This document shows positions 35,358-45,563 of a stretch of 64,000 bases of DNA, in pieces. The stretch spans positions 1 to 64,000 of the forward strand of contig JAACJM010000196.1 of NCBI GenBank assembly GCA_013368315.1. The letters run 5' to 3'. The position numbers were made by a program, and so were the translations under genes. This stretch comes from Tetrapyrgos nigripes (taxonomy: Eukaryota; Basidiomycota; Agaricomycetes; Agaricales; Campanellaceae). Below the pieces are notes generated by a model that saw nothing but the letters and a program-made list of their open reading frames with translations, had not been told where the DNA came from and searched no databases. The stretch's first letter is position 1; each line of letters begins with the position of its first letter.

Positions 35358-37095
35358 AGTGTTGACGGAGAAATGTAACCTCTTTCACAGCCTTATATGG
35401 AGAGCCATCCCCTTTATCCGAAGAAACACGAGAAACGGACCAATTCCGGATGTCGGGGCTCATTTCCAATGTTCACGAGTTAGGCACACAGAAAGTGCAT
35501 CGTTACAGCGAGAATATCGAGAACGGACCGTGAGTAGAAGCATCCCCAGAATATCCATCTCAGCTTGTGCAAGTGACTTGAGATATATTACAACTCGCAC
35601 TACCCGTCGATTTTGAGATGTAGGTGGCACGCGTTTGAAGAGTCACATTGATAACACTTAGCATAGGGACGGAAGCATGCAGTCTGCAGTGATATAACTG
35701 AGAACTTCGGCACATTATTTTTGCAGAGCGCCAGGAATTTTGGCGAGAAATCCATTTGCTGGTCCAAGGAAGGATGATATCAGTACAATAAATATCAGCG
35801 GGCCGTACTCAAGTAAGGCGAAGTCACTATAGGGTTAGGGTTACACGCTCTTTCATTCCACTCCGCCGTTTTCTAACCTGTCCAAGCGGTCGTATGTCGG
35901 AGTGAATGCTTTCCTCATCTCTAGGAACACAATCCAATGTTGAGAACGAGGTGGTTTGTCGTGTGAGATCGAGCGGAGGAACTGGAAAACCTTACCTTTC
36001 CTCGACGTTGGGATGTCAGTTCAGCTGCTCAGTCAATTCGGGCAATTGAACCTAGACGACGTCGGATATTGTAGCACGCAGTGTCTGAAATATAAACTAT
36101 ATGTTCTGTGAAGAGCCAACACATGCATGACAATGAAAACAATGAAAACCAACACCCTTGCAACACCCGTCCTTGCAAGTAAAAACTTAGCTTTTAATCA
36201 GCCTGAACACCGAGTCCGCTCACACGCTACACATTCGTTGCGTAGAGCTTGCATCGCTGTACGGGCCAGTCTGGACTCAAGCTTGGACACTAGGTAGCAA
36301 TCGTTTCACATACTTATCTTTCAACCGATGAACTTTGTATCTTTCTGGCGATTAACGCTGGCATCGCTGCTAGGATACCGATGCTTAATAACTCTTTCTC
36401 TTCTACAAAGAGGCACGTCTATGCATAGGTACGTAGAGTACGGTGACGCAGGTAGTAACCGGGACCTATTCGGAGTGTGCTGTCAGTTCTATGTCTGTCA
36501 ACCTTTAGTTACCAGGACTCGGCCCAAACTGGACTCTTCTTCAAGTTGCGCAAGGTTTATGCGCTTAGCTCCAGAGTAACAATCCAGGCCCAGACTCAAA
36601 TGTTTCTCGAATGCACCTATCATGGTCGCACTCGCACTGATCGTCGGACTTGAAAGAGGAAAGCCGAAATTTCTTGAGTGGACTAAGTGAAGCACTAGCC
36701 TTCGTCCTGTTCTAGCCGTTGCTATATTGACGTCTCAGCATCTAGGTAGTTTGTGGAAGACAACCCGCGACGTCCCGCCTTTCTTCTCGATTGATGGTAA
36801 TCTGCACTGAGTCTTGAGATCGTGATTAACCTTTGGCTAGTACTCATTTGCGATGTCTATAGTCTTCCTGTATATCCTCGGATTGTAAGTTGAAGACAGG
36901 TTTTGTCAAATTGCGTTCTCTATAGACTAGATTGAATGTAGGTACTATGAGGCAAGTATGTATAGGTTGACGGTAAGATAGAGTACATATTTTGCGAACA
37001 AGGTCGGATGTACAAGTGTATAGGCTAGTGCAAAAACATTCTTCCAGGAGCTACTGTAAACCGAAGAATCATGAAAGAACAGTCAAAAGAGTTCG
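35358..37095. other. Gene-free stretch of about 1.7 kb
   Basis: No credible coding frame on either strand. It includes the upstream region of the galactanase and the 3' flank of the next minus-strand gene. Two adjacent TTAGGG-like units occur at about 35831-35843, too few to call a telomeric repeat. No terminal repeats or tRNA were seen. Confidence 0.45.
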
Positions 37096-39084
37096 TCAAG
37101 TAGGACTCATTGCCTGCGCGGGCGTCCCCATTGTTCCTGGCTGATTTCCCCAACCTGAATAAACAGAGGAAACAGCTGCACCATTCTGCATCGGTGCCGC
37201 TTGCTTTGTCTGCAAATGTACAGGTAGGGTAGGAACCTGGGGAGAGGTTGCCGAGTGGGCACCAGGTTTGACAACCGTGTTGCCCACGGCAGGTGTCCGT
37301 TGTCCCATCAAGGAATTACTGAGCGCATTGCTGAAGAAAGAAGAGTAAGATGGAGCAGGAGTCGCGACACCTGGCTGAGGTGTCCCACGGCCGGCTGAAC
37401 CTGAGCCTGTCCCGTTCACTGCTGCAGCGGCGTTGGCAGGGTTATATGAATTGTACCATCCAGTCGCTCCATAGGGTTGCTGAGCAACTGAACCGTAATA
37501 GGGTGTTTGCGAAGTCTGTGAGTAAGCACTCTGATAATACGAGGTCTGCGTGGGTTTGTACTGAATGTATGAGGTAGAAGTGGACGGGGTAGTGGTACGG
37601 TAATGTGAAGTTTGAGGGGGAACAGCACCATAATTGAACTGATATCCTCCGTAAGGGGCAGCGGTAGAGGCGGTGGCCGGAGTAACGGGCGTAGGTGCAG
37701 AGAGGGTAGCCCCTGGCTTTACTTTAATCGTAGAATCATCTCGAAGCGCCGTGGACTGTCCTGGCGGAAGATTCCCGTGCCAACCAGGTATTGGGGATAG
37801 GGGAAGAGTGCGGTGAAGTAGATGGAGTGCGGCGGGAGATGGTACGAGAGGTGATTGATCGTCTTTTGATGATCGCGGTCGAAGAGATGCGAGGACGCTT
37901 AAAGAATCCATTATGCTTTGAGCTGAGAGAAGATTGAGATGTGGCAATTTTGAACAAGAATCAAGCATATCGTACCGGTCTCCCATTCTTCTGATCCTTC
38001 TTCGACGGTGCTCGAACCGCCATCATCCTGCATCAGTCGTAAATATTGAAGATACTGTAGCCTCTGCAAGGCTTTTCGGTTCCTATCAAGAAGCTCTGTG
38101 ACGGCACATTCCAACTGGAGACTGTCTAGAGCATTTTTCAGCTTTGCGACCTGTTCGGGGGATAGAAGGTCTTCGTCGAAGAGAGGTACGGGTTCTTGCA
38201 TTTCCTGATCATGATCCTGCATGGCGTCAGCATCAGAAATAGCAACCCTGTTGAACCTCTCAATGGCGATCTGCTTCTTTTTCTTTTTCTGCAGGCGGTC
38301 GTAATAGAGTTCCCCGAGCTGGTTTCTGCCAAGCTCAACGCCCTCCTGGTCAAATGAAGGGGCAAAGGATGCCCAGATGCCGTAGTCGAGAAAAGAACCA
38401 GTGGTTGCGTAACGAGAACTGGGAAGCTTGGCATTGCGCTGAGCGGGAAGCTCCTTGTGATATGAGCCAAGAGTGGGAATGGTCTCCTCTGATGATGGAT
38501 AGGGTGATGGAAGGACGGCTGCAAGCTCTGCGTGACCTTTTGAAAGATCTTTTAGGTGTGAAGGTTCATCTGAGGTTGGGCAAGGCGAGTTGAGAGATGA
38601 CCAGTACGAGCCGTTGGGGAGATGCTGGACGAGGGCGTATCTGGGGGTGATGTAGGAAGTGGATGGCGATGAGGAAGACTCGGGTATGAGAGTGTCGACA
38701 TCGAGGGGTAACTGGAGGGATTGGCTCGCAGCCTGGTCAAGAAGTGAAAGGGCGAGGTTGCAGAAATTGAGCTGCTGTGCTGCTGGTTTTGATGGACGGG
38801 CTCTTGGATGAGAATGAATGGGAAAGAGACTATGAACCGCAGACTGAAACGAGTGTCAGGAGCGAGCGAAAGAGAGGAGGAGAGCAACATACCCGTAATG
38901 TTTCAAAGGACGCGGATTCGTGAAGAAGAGTTCTGAGGGAGACAGTATTGAAGACGCGGTCGAGGAGACCGTCCGAGTCGATGAGCTCGAGAACGTCGAG
39001 AATAGCGCGTGCGTGTTGTTGGTCGATGTGGTGGACGTCGGTCTGTGATTTGTGCCGTGTCCTTACCCGACTCGTCCTCGCCAT
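37096..39084 (-). CDS. Hypothetical protein with a Ser/Tyr/Gln-rich low-complexity C terminus
   Basis: No family is recognised with confidence. The start at 39084 begins MARTSRVRTRHKSQTDVHHI and continues with a conserved-looking helix 'RAILDVLELIDSDGLLDRVF'. After short introns comes a Pro/Ser-rich region, then 'TGSFLDYGIWASFAPSFDQE', a Lys run plus 'QIAIERFNRVAI' (about 38300-38240), and a helical segment 'SPEQVAKLKNALDSLQ' with 'ALQRLQYLQYLRLMQDDGG' (about 38160-38020). The last exon (37986-37096) is low complexity: Pro, Ser, Thr, Tyr and Gln with many 'SYYQS' and 'TPYYGS' elements. The Lys-rich run suggests nuclear location, and the architecture would suit a chromatin or transcription cofactor, but this is only inference. 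It is divergent from mL43, with 100 bp between the starts. Confidence 0.65.
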
Positions 39085-39184
39085 GACTGCTCGCAACTTT
39101 TTGTTCTTTCTCCCTCACGTGCTTCCCAAAAAGGCGATCCGCGTGTCTTGTTTGTAAAATTTGGTTGTCCCGAGTGCTTGCACC
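39085..39184. promoter_or_regulatory. 100-bp divergent promoter, low-complexity protein / mL43
   Basis: Start codons at 39084 (-) and 39185 (+) leave 100 bp, so the two genes must share promoter and 5' UTR sequence. No TATA box was seen, which fits housekeeping expression. Confidence 0.5.
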
Positions 39185-39672
39185 ATGCCACGCCTTGCTC
39201 CAGTCAAGGCCCTCTGGCGGCCCAAGTTGGGCTCCCAGCCCGCAAACGGCCACGCCGCCTTCCTTCCTCAAGCTCGCAAGCTCGTCGTCGAGTACTGCGA
39301 CATCTGGCCATCCAGCGCAAACACGCGCACCTATCTCCTCAACCACGTTCAGGACCTCGCAGCCCGCAACCGTCATGTCGAGGTCGTCGTGAAACACCGT
39401 CCTTACAAGGAGCCTATCGTCCGGGGTTTCTATGGTACATCTGTCATTTCTTGCTTTCTTTTTTACTCGTGCTAATTTTCTCTTCAGTCAACAACAGGGA
39501 CAAAGTGATCGGCCTCAATGGGCTCGAAGTCACGCAGATAGAGAAAAAAGTGCAGCTCCTACTCGATTCCTCGGGTGCAAAGATTAAGCCTCTGAAGAAG
39601 CCTGTTGAGAGTTCCACACCAGCCGCTAGGGGTATCTTTAGCAATCTACATGCTCGGAGGCCAAGCTTATAA
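39185..39672 (+). CDS. MRPL51: Mitochondrial large-subunit ribosomal protein mL43
   Basis: Structural protein of the mitochondrial 54S subunit, with a thioredoxin-like fold shared with complex I subunit B8. Exon 1 (39185-39434) starts MPRLAPVKALWRPKLGSQPA and includes 'LVVEYCDIWPSSANTR', 'HVEVVVKHRPYKEPIVRGFY'. A 53-nt intron (39435-39487) is removed to give 'VNNRDKVIGLNGLE'. Exon 2 continues 'KVQLLLDSSGAKIKPLKKPV' and ends 'HARRPSL' with stop 39670-39672. About 144 residues, normal for the family. Confidence 0.9.
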
Positions 39673-39880
39673 AACTTTAATACTCCCTCGGACCAAATAC
39701 GTCTCGAGAAATACATCAGTTATCACGTGTAGGAGAAACTTTATGACAGGCGTCGAGACGCATGGAAGGACGTCCTTGAGTTCTAATTATCACACCGCAA
39801 CGTGTGAGACGTGAGGTAATTTTTCATTGGCCCTTGTCCTTAAATTACTGCTCTTGAATCTTTCTTCTCTTGCCCCTCCA

Positions 39881-41684
39881 ATGTACCGCGTAGGTCCCTT
39901 TGTTTCCTTTGTCTCCATCGTCTGCTCATTCTTCTAGCTCGACAATCCCTCCCTAGCCTCTATAACCAGTGAGGAACTTCATTGGTTAACTCTCCACGCG
40001 ACCATTCTTCAAGACGAGTCTCCTGTTCCTGAGTCTTCGAAATCCACACCCGCCTCCCAATCCCCAAGCTACCAGCGTTCAACAAAGTCAAGCAGTGCGA
40101 AATTCGTCCCAAAACGTCCTAGTTTGCCAACTCCTCCTGTACGTCCTCGCTTCGCGTCCTTTGTCCTTTGCGGCTCTGTTCTCTTTCGGATGATTAATAT
40201 TCTTCATACAGAATTTTCCTTCCCAAGAATGGATATATCGCAGTCCGAGGTCCCCTTCGACGCCGTCGCGCAAGCGGCCTCTACCCCCTACTCCATCTTC
40301 TTGCGGTCCTCTCCCTGATTCCCAGCCATCATCAAGTTGTTCGTCCCCCACCAAGTTCTGGACCTCTCCTTCGCGTTCCGATAGTCGGAGCTATGATGAT
40401 CATTCCATTCCTTCCCTTTGGTTCGGTGCCGTCGATTGTCATACCAGTCCGAAGAGCAAGCGATCCGCTTCAGACTCGGGCCTGTCAGGTTCTGTCCGTT
40501 CTTCTACATCTCGCAGGCCAACGAAACCAAGGTCAAGACCCATGAGGTCTGGCTCTATCAGTTCCGTTTCCTCCAGTACTTCCGCCATGTCCTCTCCTCC
40601 CCATACACCCACTACTACACCCACGAGGCTGCCCAGCTTTAAAAAGTTTGAGCCTCATCACCGGTGTATTCTAGAATGCGACGAAGACGGAGATCAGCCG
40701 CTTATGAGAGGATCACCTACAAAGGGTATTCTGTCCCCACCCCGGATGTATTCTAGATCATCATCATCATCTGGGTCTGCGAGGACAAGCACGAGGTCCG
40801 GCAGAAAGAGCAGCACGACCACCACGAGTAGTATGACGACCGACAGCAGTCTCAATAGCAGCTTGAGCAGTAACAAGTCTGTCAAGTTCGCTGATACGCC
40901 CACAATTCATTATTCCAGCGGTCTTCGCTTCTCCTATGGTGATTATGCGAGCTATGAGTGTGGCACAAAGAATGAGTTGGGCGAGTTGGGTTATGGAGAG
41001 GATTGGGGAGGCGATCCATTTAGGAACTATATGGGTGGTGATGATGGCGAGGGAAAGCATCTGAAGCACCCATATGCACGTGTCACTGGCGTGTTGGACG
41101 AGGAAGACGAAGAGACTGACGACTCAGACGATGTGGATGGGATAGTGACGGAAGATGAAGAGGACGTGGACGATGGCACACAGTTCCGGGAATTTCTTGC
41201 CCAGTCTCAGGCGAGGGAATCACTGTGCAAGACGCCCACACCGGATAGTCTCAGGAACATACAGCAGAACCCGTCACAGAGCCCCAGCAGTCTCAGGAAA
41301 TTGGTCAGCCTCAAGCGGAAGCCTTCAACTACGTCAAGTAGGACGACCAGGACGACCGACCCAACGTCGGGTAGGCCAAGCACTAGACCGAAAGCGCGAT
41401 CCACTACCAGCGAGAAGAAGCCGATGATTTCAGGTCCCTATGTCCTTGGCTCGCTTTCTCACGGGGCTTCTAATCCTGCCAACCTTCCGGGTGTTCGAAG
41501 TGCCCCAGTTCTTCGTGCGACACCTTCCGAAGAATCATTTAAGAGTGGGAAGAGTGCTGGCGTGAAGAGCGTGAAGAGCGTGAGAAGCCTGAAGAGCCTA
41601 CCGGAGAGCATCAAGAGCAGTATCAGTCTCAGAGCGAAGGGCATGAAAGATTGGCTCAGAGGGAGGGTATCTATCGGTGCATAG
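39881..41684 (+). CDS. Ser-rich disordered protein with a KSVKF motif
   Basis: No domain is recognised. A tiny first exon is likely: ATG TAC CGC at 39881, donor GTAGGT, acceptor at about 39937, joining to 'LDNPSLASITSEELHWLTLH'. A second intron (about 40140-40210, GTACGT donor) joins 'RPSLPTPP' to 'NFPSQEWIYRSPRSP'. The remainder is open to 41684 and rich in Ser, Thr, Arg and Pro. A conserved-looking block 'SNKSVKFADTPTIHYSS' and 'GLRFSYGDYASYECG' lies at about 40870-40970. An acidic run (about 41095-41190) and a basic C terminus with repeated 'KSVKSVRSLKSL' follow. KSVKF fits the RVxF consensus for protein phosphatase 1 docking. This could be a basidiomycete-specific regulatory protein, but function is unknown. 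Confidence 0.7.
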
Positions 41685-41998
41685 TCGTCGTTCCGGGATT
41701 TTGTCCCCACCTTGCTGCACCTTTATCTCCGTTTCTGGGCCGGATTGTACATATGTACTCGCTCTTGGCAGGCACTGGGCTGTATTTTTGGCGAAAGCTT
41801 TGTTGTAATGCTTTTCTTGGATATGTGTACATCTACGGGCTCTTATTATAGGTCTTCGTCTTTTTGGGGGTTCTGGATAGTTGATACCCAGTTATCTTAT
41901 ACCAGTATGTAGATGGTTTATTGTAGAAGTACAGTAGGACTACAAGGTACAGGCTGGAATGGAGCATTAGCATTAGCATTACAAGGCGAGGCACAACA

Positions 41999-42855
41999 TC
42001 AGTCTTCCTCCACATCCAAATCACCCTCAATGCCAGCACCTTCGCCTGTGTCATCAAAGTGTTCCTCCATATCTATGTCACCATCAGCGTCCATGTCCGG
42101 ATAATGTAGCGGGTCATCGTCATCAAATTCGTTTGCTTTCACTCTACTGGTGGGTAGTGCCAGTGTGTCCGGCGGCGTTTGAGACGCCAATGGTGATTCA
42201 GACAGAGATGATCCGACGAGTGTGAGGATTTCATTCATGGATTCACCAAGACGATCTTCAAGTTCCTCGATAATCTGAAGAAAAAAGAAAAAGAAATTTT
42301 CAATAAGCAGGTCAGAAAAGATCGAAACAGCTCGTCAGGAAAATGTAGAAGGACACACGAACAACATAGAGCTCAACGGGCTGTGTAGGCGCCAAATTTA
42401 TGATTTGCAGCTTTTCAGCTTTAGTAAGGTCGTACTTTGCGAGGGCTTTGGTGAGTTTGGTGATACTTTCAGGGGTCTGCATGGATGTAGGCTGATGCGG
42501 AGCTGAAAGATATTGGATTGCCTACATAAACTTCGTTGAGTGGAAGAATTTCCAGCATCTATAGATCGAGTCAACTCGCCTCCACTTGTATTGTCCTTAG
42601 ATTCTCGCTAGTCTCGACCATTGCAGGATGCTTGGCGCCTGGAACAATAGAAGATGTACCTCCTGCAGCCTCTTCCTCTTTTTTGACGCGTAATGCGATG
42701 CGTGTACGGTTGATATGGTCCGACTCGAGCTCGCGAAGAAGGGTGAGGACTTCGTAATTTGAAAGCAGGGCAGAGGAAGGGTTGAGGACCTAAGATGTAC
42801 GTTGATATTTCCAGAAGTAGATGGGAAATTGGGAATGGGAGGGACGGACCTCCAT
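41999..42855 (-). CDS. RPC17: RNA polymerase III subunit Rpc17/RPC9 (Rpb4-like)
   Basis: Stalk subunit of RNA polymerase III that pairs with Rpc25 and helps promoter recruitment through TFIIIB. The start at 42855 has a three-codon first exon (M-E-V across a GTCCGT-donor intron), followed by 'LNPSSALLSNYEVLTLLREL', then 'RIALRVKKEEEAAGG', 'ENLRTIQVEAIQYLSAPHQP', 'KYDLTKAEKLQIINLAPTQP' and 'VELYVIIEELEDRLGESMNE'. These are the conserved blocks of the family. The C terminus 'ILTLVGSSLS' is extended by an acidic Asp/Glu tail ending at 41999-42001. Convergent with the Ser-rich protein, whose stop is about 310 bp away. Confidence 0.85.
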
Positions 42856-42946
42856 GATGGTTATAGATTGAGAGAGTTAGGATGTATATTATGTACACAA
42901 GCGAAGCGTATGACATGGAAGGTACTAGTAGTGATTAAAGCACTCT

Positions 42947-43505
42947 CTACGAGCTGTTTTTCCTCTTTTCCTCCTCCCAGCGGCTCCTCATAAGCTGGAA
43001 ACCTTCCATACGCGAACGGATGGCGAGAGCAGGTGTAAGGCGATGAGCTTGTGCGGCCTCCAGTTGTGCAGCAATGAGCGAGTCGTTTCGGATGACCTGG
43101 ACGAGAATGGGGTCGGTAAAGCAAAGAGACAAGTTGCAAAGTACGCACAGAACCGATAGAAAGGAAGAAACCGAAGGAAGCGGCACTGTTGAGCATGTAC
43201 TTGGATAATGTTGACAGCACGCCTTGAGGGCCAGGACCATATCTAAATCATAGTTCAAGACAGAAATTGGAAGAACAGAAAATAATTCCACCTTATGACT
43301 GTCCATGAACCGAAGATAAAGCCTATGGTCAACCCAACACCTCCCCCCATCATAGCACCCATTCTGCAAATCGTCAGAATACAAGAACTCTAGAATCTGA
43401 AAAGCGCGTACTTGACTGGAAAAAAATTTCAGACACACGATGGACAGAATAAAACAGTGAACACATACGTTTGTCCCAGGTAGAGCGTTGAGGGGGAGCT
43501 TGCAT
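42947..43505 (-). CDS. mgr2: Mgr2/ROMO1 family, TIM23-associated inner-membrane protein
   Basis: Small mitochondrial inner-membrane protein that gates lateral release at the TIM23 channel (yeast Mgr2; animal ROMO1). The start at 43505 gives [13 protein letters not shown] and an intron with GTATGT donor. After another splice the family core appears: '[20 protein letters not shown]' (first membrane hairpin helix, Gly-rich), '[20 protein letters not shown]', and '[20 protein letters not shown]' (second helix). A C-terminal extension '[20 protein letters not shown]' and a basic end 'EEEKRKNSS' follow, stop 42947-42949. The core is unmistakable. It shares a 53-bp promoter with PEX10. Confidence 0.88.
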
Positions 43506-43558
43506 GTTTGTGGTGGTAAGTGGTCAAGCTTATTCACGCGCTTTGCTACCCTACCTTC
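43506..43558. promoter_or_regulatory. 53-bp divergent promoter, MGR2 / PEX10
   Basis: Start codons at 43505 (-) and 43559 (+) face away from each other with 53 bp between. Transcription of at least one gene probably begins close to its ATG or inside the other gene. No TATA box is visible. Confidence 0.5.
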
Positions 43559-44819
43559 ATGTCCACCGGGCTCCCAATCTTTCCTCCGGCTCAGCAAGCT
43601 CAACTAAGTGTGTGTCTTGTCTCTTTCTCTGCGGGATTCTTCTCATTCTCTACTAGTCCGAGCTCATCAACGAGACCTGTACCATGTGTCATCCTTAAGA
43701 GAACAGTCTGAAAACGTCCTCCGTTCTTGGCTTGGTCTGTAATTGCTTTCTCCCTTCCGAAAATATTTTCTAGATGCTTACATCCATACGTACATCCAGG
43801 AACCCGTTGGCTGACCAGATGGGACAAGGAATTCGAACTCATAGTCAATCTCATCTACTACGGACTCACTACTGGCCGAGGTAAGACCGCGGTCTTCCTA
43901 GTACCATTACATCTTAGTGACCCCTTGACACTTTCTAGCAACTCAGACTCTAGGCGAAGAATACACCGATATCTGGCAATACTCAGCCTTTACGCGGCAA
44001 GTCCCTCCTTCTCGGTGGTCTCGTGCAGCCCTGGTATTACTTCCGACTCTCCCTTCGTATGTCCTCGCAAGATTTGTCAATACGGCGACGCTAGCGTTGC
44101 GTGCGCCAAGGTTTGCATTCGTCCTCAAGAACTTTCCAAAAATCCTGCAGATAGTTGCGGAGATAAATCTGGCGTCGTTCTATATCCGAGGGGTGTACTA
44201 TGATATGAGGAAGAGGATGTTGGGCGTTCAATATGTGAGCTTTCTTCAGAGACTATTGCAGACGTGCTGATGTAGCGTTTCTAGCTGTCTTCGTTGCCTC
44301 CCAATCCACATATACGACCACCGTCATATTCGTTGCTCGGAGTGTTGATCATAATTAGGTTGTTGTATCGTCTGGTCTCGTTCATTCGGGAAACCAACGA
44401 AGAAGCTCGTCGTACCGGCAAGAGTGAAGGCAAAGAACTGGACTCTTCGACATCACGCGAAATGTTCCTGGACGACAGGCCAGTCACAGAACTCTTGGCA
44501 ATAGACCTGGAGAATGAACCTTCCAAACCCGCGGAGGAGGATGAAGGAACGATGCTAGATGTCGAATCAATACCCCAGGAAATAAGAGCGTCTAGAAGCT
44601 GTACCCTGTGTTTAGAAGAACGGACAAATAGCACTTCGACAGAATGTGGGCATCTGTTTTGCTGGAATTGCATCGTTGGCTGGGGTAGGGAAAAGGTGGG
44701 ACCAGACTACTTCCGACGTCCTGAGGGTGTACTTATATGTATTCTTTCCACAGGCTGAATGTCCCTTATGTCGACAGTCGTTAAGTCTTACACGTCTACT
44801 CCCGATATACAATCTGTAA
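43559..44819 (+). CDS. PEX10: Peroxin Pex10, RING-finger E3 ligase
   Basis: Peroxisomal membrane E3 ligase of the Pex2-Pex10-Pex12 complex that ubiquitinates the import receptor Pex5. The start at 43559 ([16 protein letters not shown]) is followed by an intron, then '[20 protein letters not shown]', a second intron, and '[20 protein letters not shown]'. '[14 protein letters not shown]' and several hydrophobic segments follow ('[19 protein letters not shown]', '[15 protein letters not shown]', '[15 protein letters not shown]'). The C-terminal C3HC4 RING is '[20 protein letters not shown]', 'CWNC', then an intron (44698-44756) and '[19 protein letters not shown]', stop 44817-44819. All zinc ligands are present. 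It lies divergent to MGR2 and convergent with SmE, with 73 bp between stops. Confidence 0.92.
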
Positions 44820-44892
44820 AGCATTTTGAGTGCGCTAGCATTACATGTAACATAGATACACAGGTTGAGAAACTAGAAGGATATCATCATCA

Positions 44893-45445
44893 TCATACGA
44901 CCTGTTGTATGAGCGTAATATTGTCGCCCTTGAGGAGGATGCGGCCTAAGGGACGAGTTAGGATGGAACACTTTGACAGATTATGGTTGACATACCCAAC
45001 TCTCGCCTAGGTTTGGCCTCTTTTACAAAAACTTCAGCAGCTTCGTCAATCACCACGTTCATGAATTCGTCAAAACCCTGACACGAGCAGTTAGCATTGA
45101 TAACTTTCAGATAATAGGCAGAAAGGATGTATGAACGTCGGCACAAAAATCGTTCTTGTGGGGTCGTGTTCAACGCGTTGGCGCGATCTGAGAAACATGA
45201 AATGACCCACAATGATTCGGCCCTCAATTCTCATCTCGATATTGTCGTAAAGCCATATGACAACTTTTGTCCTCTGAAAGAGTGTTTAGTAGCACCATCT
45301 CGACGTTGAAAAGACTAGAAATACCTGTTGCAAGTTTTTGAAGATGACATTCTGCATTAGAACAAAATGTCAGTCAAAGATGGAGGTAGTAAACTGGATT
45401 CCATACGATGGGTTGTACCATCACCCTTGATTGACGACCAGACAT
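44893..45445 (-). CDS. SME1: Small nuclear ribonucleoprotein SmE
   Basis: Core Sm-ring protein of spliceosomal snRNPs. The start at 45445 encodes MSGRQSRVMVQPI. Several short introns separate 'NVIFKNLQQ', 'RTKVVIWLYDNIEMRIEGRI', 'IGFDEFMNVVIDEAAEVFVK', 'EAKPRRELG' and 'RILLKGDNITLIQQVV'. The Sm1 motif ends in the IGFDEFMN block and Sm2 is 'RILLKGDNITLI'. Stop at 44893-44895. About 90 residues as expected. It is divergent from the dynein gene with 118 bp between the starts. Confidence 0.92.
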
Positions 45446-45563
45446 GATAGGATAATGAGCGATGGGGGGAAGACCAATTCGAAGTGGATGAACAAGGTGT
45501 TTGTGGCTGTGTACTCTCAAAACTTCACTTAAACGCGTCAACGAGGGGTCTGTCCTACCAACC
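45446..45563. promoter_or_regulatory. 118-bp divergent promoter, SmE / dynein motor gene
   Basis: Start codons at 45445 (-) and 45564 (+). The short distance rules out an unannotated upstream dynein tail exon of any size here, unless it overlapped SmE. Confidence 0.5.

Noticed and set aside
35831..35843. TTAGGG-like telomeric repeat
   Set aside because: Only about two units, in the middle of an intergenic region with ordinary genes on both sides; chance is enough.
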